Position numbers and translations under genes: made by a program
Shown: piece by piece, positions 32,433-36,481 of the stretch
Layout of the letters: the number at the start of each line of letters is the position of its first letter
How positions within the stretch are numbered: the first letter of the stretch is position 1
Notes under the pieces: model-generated
The model's input: the letters and a program-made list of their open reading frames with translations, nothing else
What the model was told of the DNA's origin: nothing
Database searches by the model: none
NCBI GenBank assembly: GCA_964479695.1
Contig: CAYZSO010000031.1
Location: 1-36,481, forward strand
Length of the DNA stretch: 36,481 nucleotides
Direction of reading: 5' to 3'
Origin: JAAYZH01 sp964479695
Lineage (GTDB): Bacteria; Bacillota; Clostridia; Saccharofermentanales; Fastidiosipilaceae

Positions 32433-33812
32433 TCAGTTACCTAGTAATTTCAATTCCTGTTCAAGAAGTTTGACACCCATGACTGTCGAAGGCACCCGAT
32501 CTTCCGGGGATTGATTCGCCAGAATAATAACGCCCACTTGCTTTTCCGGACTAAAAGCAAGGTAGCTATTGAATTCCCCCGTTGCCCCGTTGTGCCAAAT
32601 GGTCCCAAGAGTATCGTCCAGCATCCATGAAGCTCCAATTCCATCAATGCGTATACCGAGCGCGATATAATTTGGATTCGAGTCCTCCGCCTGCACCAAC
32701 TGTTCATGCCCGAGTTCCAAATAAGCAGGCGTATTGCTCATGTGCAACTGTGTGTACCGTACCATGTCACTTATTGTCGATACGAGTACCCCTGCAGACG
32801 CGTATGCATCCCCTTTTTCCCACTGCCAATAGCCTTCAAGATCACCCGTACCATCGGAAACCCGGGTATTGGCAAGTCCTAAATCGTCTGCAGCAAATTC
32901 ATTCGCTAACGTATCATAGTCCTTGCCGTAGATCGTCTCTAAGACGGACCCCAAAACCGCATAGCCAAAGTTCGAATAAAGAAAGGGTTGATCGAAGTTG
33001 GCGTTGGCGTTGGCGTTGGAGTTGGAGTTGGAGCTGGAGTTGGAGTTGGAGTTGGGGCGGGCGTTGGAGTTGGGGTGGGCGGCTTTGGCCAAAATCATCT
33101 CCTGCGTGACGCCGGTGAAGGGATTCCCGCCTCGGAAAAAGTTCTTGACGAATGGCCACTCCAAGTAATATTCCGGATAGCCCGCGGTGTGCGTGAGGAC
33201 CTGTTGGATGGTCGGATAAGTATTCTGGGTGGCGGCGCCGGCCTCGAGTGGTAGGTAACTACTCACGGGTTCCTCGAGGCTGAGCTTACCTTCACTCAGG
33301 GCTTTGCAAATCATTGAGGCTGTGAAGGTCTTGGTTATTGACCCAATCTCGTAAGTGTGTTCTGGGGTGTTCGTGGTGGGTATGACTTGGGCGTTTTCTC
33401 CGTACACGGTAATTTCCGTTTCGGGGCCACGGATGATTCCGACCGAGATCCGCGCGTCCTGCCGATCCTGGGTCGAGAGGGCAATCATCTCTTCAAAGGT
33501 CATGGTTTGGAGCTTTTTCAATTGATTCTGCCCATACCATGTGTAAATACCCAGACCGATTGCCACGAGAAGCGCGAGGCTGAGAACGATGGCTAAGGTT
33601 CTGGTCAAAATTTTGCGCCGATTTTTGGGTTTGTTTGCGGGTTGATCGGTGCGGTTGTTTTGGGAGTTGTTTGCGGGTTTGTTTTTGGATTGGTTTGTGG
33701 AGTTGTTTGCTGGGTTGTTTGCTGGGTTGTTTGTGGAGTTGTTTGCTGGGTTGTTTGCTGGGTTGTTTGCTGATTGATCCTTCTTCGCTTTGCTTTGCAT
33801 TTCATCTGCCAT
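32433..33812 (-). CDS. Membrane-anchored class C beta-lactamase-like serine hydrolase
   Basis: 459 residues. 1-66 are Asn/Pro/Ala/Thr repeats, then a single TM segment (about 70-90), then the penicillin-binding/beta-lactamase fold outside the membrane. Catalytic S158-I-T-K161, Y279-S-N281, and H407-N-G409 in place of K-T-G. These are general marks of the family (beta-lactamases, D-aminopeptidases, esterases); resistance is not implied. Residues 246-272 are N-S/N-A repeats beginning next to the L-A-K-A-A palindrome and ending just before the Y-S-N motif. No strong Shine-Dalgarno (a weak AAGGAG lies upstream). Confidence 0.9.
   Translation of the reverse strand: MADEMQSKAKKDQSANNPANNPANNSTNNPANNPANNSTNQSKNKPANNSQNNRTDQPANKPKNRRKILTRTLAIVLSLALLVAIGLGIYTWYGQNQLKKLQTMTFEEMIALSTQDRQDARISVGIIRGPETEITVYGENAQVIPTTNTPEHTYEIGSITKTFTASMICKALSEGKLSLEEPVSSYLPLEAGAATQNTYPTIQQVLTHTAGYPEYYLEWPFVKNFFRGGNPFTGVTQEMILAKAAHPNSNARPNSNSNSSSNSNSNANANANFDQPFLYSNFGYAVLGSVLETIYGKDYDTLANEFAADDLGLANTRVSDGTGDLEGYWQWEKGDAYASAGVLVSTISDMVRYTQLHMSNTPAYLELGHEQLVQAEDSNPNYIALGIRIDGIGASWMLDDTLGTIWHNGATGEFNSYLAFSPEKQVGVIILANQSPEDRVPSTVMGVKLLEQELKLLGN
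32996..33093 (-). repeat. 6-bp in-frame repeat (N-S/N-A) next to a TTTGGCCAAA palindrome
   Basis: Tandem GTTGGA/GTTGGC hexamers (32998-33075), then GGCGGC and an exact core at 33084-33093. Confidence 0.95.
33640..33775 (-). repeat. TTGTTTGCTGGG-type repeat coding the hydrolase N-terminus
   Basis: Tandem 12-bp and 24-bp units, in frame, giving N-N-P-A and N-N-S-T. Confidence 0.95.
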
Positions 33813-34230
33813 AGAAATATGCTCCTTGTGATGAGTTGTTTATCCGATTGGGGAGGATAGTGCAGCTGGGCGTTGCGGTATGAAGTCTGGTAGTGCATGT
33901 GTTTATGTGTGTTTCTATTTGTTTGTTGTTGGCATTTGCTAGTTGGTGGTTGGATGTTGGTGGATCTTGTTCATAAGTTTATTTTTAAACTTGTGTAGTG
34001 GTTTTATGTTACATAGTATCGTGATGTGTTTAATTCAAGTAGATCCGTTTTCTGCTTATGCTTATAGGAAATCTCAAAAATTTGATCTCGAACTACCCTA
34101 ACACATGTTGAGATGAAATTTTATTTTGAATCTCAATTAGTAAAAATTTTACCAGTGTCTTGTTAAGTTTATACTGCATTGTTTATCTCGGCTTTTATTT
34201 TAGAGAATATTTTTTGTGTGTTTTGTTATC
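33813..34230. other. AT-rich gap upstream of the serine hydrolase
   Basis: It contains the hairpin AAGTTTA-TTTT-TAAACTT (33975-33992) followed by GTGTAGTGGTTTTATG, the same motif as at 18637. No gene is seen. Confidence 0.5.
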
Positions 34231-34584
34231 TGTATTTTTCTGGACTTCTGTTCGCGGCTAGAGCCGAAGTCGGGGGCTGCAGATGACAGGATCCTAGAAC
34301 GGTCCTCATGAATAAAGTAATATACTAGAATTCTTATGAGATGGGTTTCCGAAAACATCCTAAACGGAATAAACATAACTAGGTGCCCGTATTTTTTCGG
34401 ACTTCTGTTCGCGGCTAGAGCCGAAGTTGCTGTTGCCGATGAGAAAATCCCAGAACGATCCTCTTGATAGAAGTCATATGGCTGGATCCATGTGAGGAGC
34501 TCCGCAAAATGTCCTCCAAATTGCAGAAGCATAACTAGGTGCCTGTATTTTTTCGGACTTCTGTTCGCGGCTAGAGCCAAAGTC
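34231..34584. repeat. Spaced repeat array, left part (three blocks)
   Basis: The block CGGACTTCTGTTCGCGGCTA-GAGCCGAAGT lies at about 34241-34270, 34398-34427 and 34554-34583, spaced 157 and 156 bp. Blocks 2 and 3 extend left through CATAACTAGGTGCC and TATTTTTT (about 54 bp in all). Each block contains CGGCT-AG-AGCCG and a distal ACTTC/GAAGT pair. The intervening 100 bp are mostly different, apart from a shared ATCC-x-AGAACG-x-TCCTC stretch. A 126-codon minus-strand frame runs through all three but stops appear in the right-hand blocks. Confidence 0.85.
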
Positions 34585-34922
34585 GGATCAAGCAGCCGTA
34601 CGAATTCCTAGATGAGATCCTCTGATTCTGATCTGATTTCCCCACAAATAGAAACAGGTCTCCTACATAAATCGTAGAAGACCAAGTGGTCAGGGTAATC
34701 GATTGTCATCAGGAAATGAAATGAGAGAATAAAGGATCGTCTGGAAAATAAGAGAATACAGCCAAGCTCCTGCTACAACCAAGCAGCCAAATATTCACTC
34801 AGCAAAGCCTATCCAAACACTGGATCTCCACCAAGCCACCCAGGCGAAAAGAAGCCTAGGCCATCAACCAAGCCTAGGCCAAACCTAGCCAAGCCACAGG
34901 CCAAACAAACACACCAACCCCA
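34585..34922. other. Gap after the left array
   Basis: 34585-34850 shows no gene. 34853-34900 carries two to three imperfect copies of AAGCCTAGGCCA-type sequence, next to the nuclease stop codon. Confidence 0.5.
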
Positions 34923-35966
34923 TCACCGAACCCGTTTCTTCTTCAACTTCCCATCGCGGTAGTCTTCAAGACAATAGTTCGGCTCGAGAATCGGCCCCGG
35001 GTCAAGGCCCGGCAGATAGGAACGGAGCTGCGCCTGCATCTCATCGAAATTTTTACTGATAATCCGAATCGTCTTTCCCATAGCCTTGGCAATCTCCCGG
35101 CACAATTTGTCGAAGCGCTTGGGATTGTAGAAATCCCTGGCCTCCATAAAAAACACGCGAAACCCATTCTGCTCAAACGTTTTCTTCCGCTTCTGGTCAT
35201 GCTTCTTCGCTTCCGGTGTGCTGTGAAACGCTTTGCTCTGGTACTCCCCAGCGATCTTTCCCTCCGGGTAGCAGAAATCCGGCATCAGACACGGCATCTT
35301 CTGACCCAAAGCATCCGCCTCCTCCTGGCTGATCCTAAACATCATATTGATTTCACTAAACTTACTCAAACCTAAGCCACCCAAGTGATGCGGCAAAGCC
35401 AACGCCATATGCCCCTTCACTTCCATCGGAGAGCGGTAGTTATCCTTCAGGTATGTTAGAGCATCCATCGCCCGGGTCTTGCCCCGCACCATTCCCAATT
35501 GCTCCACATAAGCCCTCAACTTCGCAACCGTCGTCAAGGGAGCCATGCCCAGCCCGCGGTTTTGGCAAAGGCAATTACCAATCATGATGGCCTCATGAAT
35601 ATTCAGGCAATCGTAGCACATTTGCACAAACGCAAGCTCCGGGCAGGCATACAACCTACCGTCCCCCCCACGAATGAACGACCCTGCCGGCAACGGCGTG
35701 GAGTGCAAGTGGACATAGGACGATGCCGTGCGCGCTTTCTTCTTCTTTTTCCCTTTCCCTTTGGCCAAAGCCACTCTCGCCCGATCCTTCAACGAGATCT
35801 TTTTTATTTCTTTTATCTGCGACTTTTTCTCACGAATCATGGCATGTCGCTCGGCATCCGTCGTGACATAGATCTCCTTAGATCGTTCGCAATACTTAGT
35901 AAAAACGGAATCCCTAAAGGGAAGAAAATAGAAGGTAAACGCTTCCCAAGAGCCAAAGAATTTCAT
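34923..35966 (-). CDS. Vsr/DUF559-like (PD-(D/E)xK fold) nuclease-like protein
   Basis: 347 residues. The C-terminal third has the pattern of Vsr/DUF559-type endonucleases: Asp230 (M-P-D-F-C-Y-P-E-G), then Glu241 (G-E-Y-Q-S-K), His248, then D257-x2-R260 and N-G-F-R-V-F-F. The middle part (S-P-M-E-V-K near 179, L-P-H-H-L-G-G-L-G-L) is also usual for such proteins, some of which are AbiEi-like. Residues 69-83 are a Lys/Gly tract following an L-A-K palindrome. It may be a defence or mobile-DNA protein, but activity is not shown. GGGAGGA precedes the ATG. It stands alone between two parts of a spaced repeat array. Confidence 0.7.
   Translation of the reverse strand: MKFFGSWEAFTFYFLPFRDSVFTKYCERSKEIYVTTDAERHAMIREKKSQIKEIKKISLKDRARVALAKGKGKKKKKARTASSYVHLHSTPLPAGSFIRGGDGRLYACPELAFVQMCYDCLNIHEAIMIGNCLCQNRGLGMAPLTTVAKLRAYVEQLGMVRGKTRAMDALTYLKDNYRSPMEVKGHMALALPHHLGGLGLSKFSEINMMFRISQEEADALGQKMPCLMPDFCYPEGKIAGEYQSKAFHSTPEAKKHDQKRKKTFEQNGFRVFFMEARDFYNPKRFDKLCREIAKAMGKTIRIISKNFDEMQAQLRSYLPGLDPGPILEPNYCLEDYRDGKLKKKRVR
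35760..35769. repeat. TTTGGCCAAA palindrome in the nuclease-like gene
   Basis: Exact core, arm decayed to GCCACT; reads A-L-A-K-G, directly followed by the poly-lysine stretch. Confidence 0.85.
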
Positions 35967-36001
35967 CGGTCTGTCCTCCCTTTCGATGGATGTTATTTAT
36001 C

Positions 36002-36029
36002 ATTATACCCTATCCAAAACCATTTGCAA
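36002..36029 (-). promoter_or_regulatory. Promoter of the nuclease-like gene
   Basis: On the minus strand TTGCAA (36024-36029), a 16-bp spacer and TATAAT (36002-36007), about 35 bp before the start codon. The best-looking promoter in the window. Confidence 0.65.
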
Positions 36030-36481
36030 GCCTAAAAAACATAATTCTTCCATAAATAACGCACGTTTGTTCTTTTCTAAATCTCAGCGGATGAACCCTA
36101 AGGGAAGATCCTGAACAGTGAGCAAAAGTCCGGATCTTAAACGGAAATCAGAAGGAGCCTGTGAAGAAAAATACTTAAGAAAAGTCATCACCGCCCTACA
36201 AGCATAACTACACACCTGTATTTTTTCGGACTTCTGTTCGCGGCTAGAGCCGAAGTTGAGAACGTCTAATGCTCAACCAGGCATAATGGTCCCAGATGGG
36301 TTTTCTAATTAATAATTTCATTATCGGAATGATCGCCAAAAGATCCATAGGATGAAGCCCATGAAGCACTGGCAAACCCCACAAGCATAACTACACACCT
36401 GTATTTTTCGGACTTCTGTTCGCGGGTAGAGCCGAAGTTTACAAGCTGGGTGTACGAATGCTCAGAAGTGGCCCTGCGTAG
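36030..36481. repeat. Spaced repeat array, right part (two blocks, reaches the window edge)
   Basis: Blocks at about 36204-36257 and 36386-36438, spaced 181 bp. Each starts GCATAACTACACACCTGTAT and continues with the same CGGACTTCTGTTCGCG core as the left part. The sequence between them is unrelated to the left spacers. 36030-36200 has no gene. Confidence 0.8.

Noticed and set aside
32433..33812. A beta-lactamase resistance gene
   Set aside because: The S-x-x-K and Y-x-N motifs are shared by peptidases and esterases, and H-N-G replaces K-T-G; antibiotic hydrolysis cannot be inferred.
34231..36438. CRISPR array
   Set aside because: Repeats of about 54 bp with 100-130 bp spacers and no cas genes do not fit any CRISPR type.

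Overview
The window looks like chromosomal DNA from a Firmicute of the clostridial class. The evidence is the clustered type II fatty-acid genes, the strong Shine-Dalgarno sites (GGAGG/AAGGAG) before nearly every start, and a FabT-like operator. I cannot name the genus. Most genes are ordinary housekeeping genes. What is unusual is the DNA around and inside them: dispersed palindromes, tandem duplications at gene ends, low-complexity inserts in conserved enzymes, and two families of long intergenic repeats.

Layout. Bases 1-103 hold the tail of an unknown gene. A minus-strand operon (6904 to 522) runs fabG-fabF-accB-fabZ-accC-accDA, with accD and accA fused. fabD is divergent (7092-8018), and the shared 187-bp promoter region carries a FabT-type palindrome. 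Together these genes make malonyl-CoA and elongate acyl-ACP. fabH, acpP and the enoyl reductase are not in the window. Bases 8148-11901 hold a coupled pair of unrecognised genes: a three-TM protein with a long coiled-coil tail, and a soluble partner with a disordered N-terminus. Then come mtnN (-), a DJ-1/PfpI protein (+), cdd and a DUF1801 protein (-), a family 3 glycoside hydrolase (-), the K+ uptake pair trkA-trkH (+), a DUF4153-like membrane protein (+), a two-domain VOC protein (+), a TspO-like membrane protein (-), an ABC exporter pair (-), the lipoylation pair lipA-lplA (-), a flavodoxin-fold reductase (-), a membrane-anchored class C-type serine hydrolase (-), and a Vsr/DUF559-like nuclease (-).

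Repeats. (1) The decamer TTTGGCCAAA occurs 12 times exactly, usually with GCCGCC on one side. Ten copies are inside genes and nine of those read as L-A-K. (2) A 239-240 bp element bounded by 34-bp imperfect inverted repeats occurs three times (175-413, 13292-13531 inverted, 18753-18991). (3) A block of about 54 bp recurs five times with unique spacers of about 100-130 bp, on both sides of the nuclease gene at the right end. (4) Short tandem duplications sit at or just past many stop codons. Low-complexity tracts are built in frame into trkA, lplA, lipA, fabZ and the serine hydrolase.

The best candidates for something undescribed are the HIP1-like palindrome family, the inverted-repeat element, and the spaced repeat array around the nuclease gene. 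No tRNA, rRNA, CRISPR array or transposase gene was recognised.
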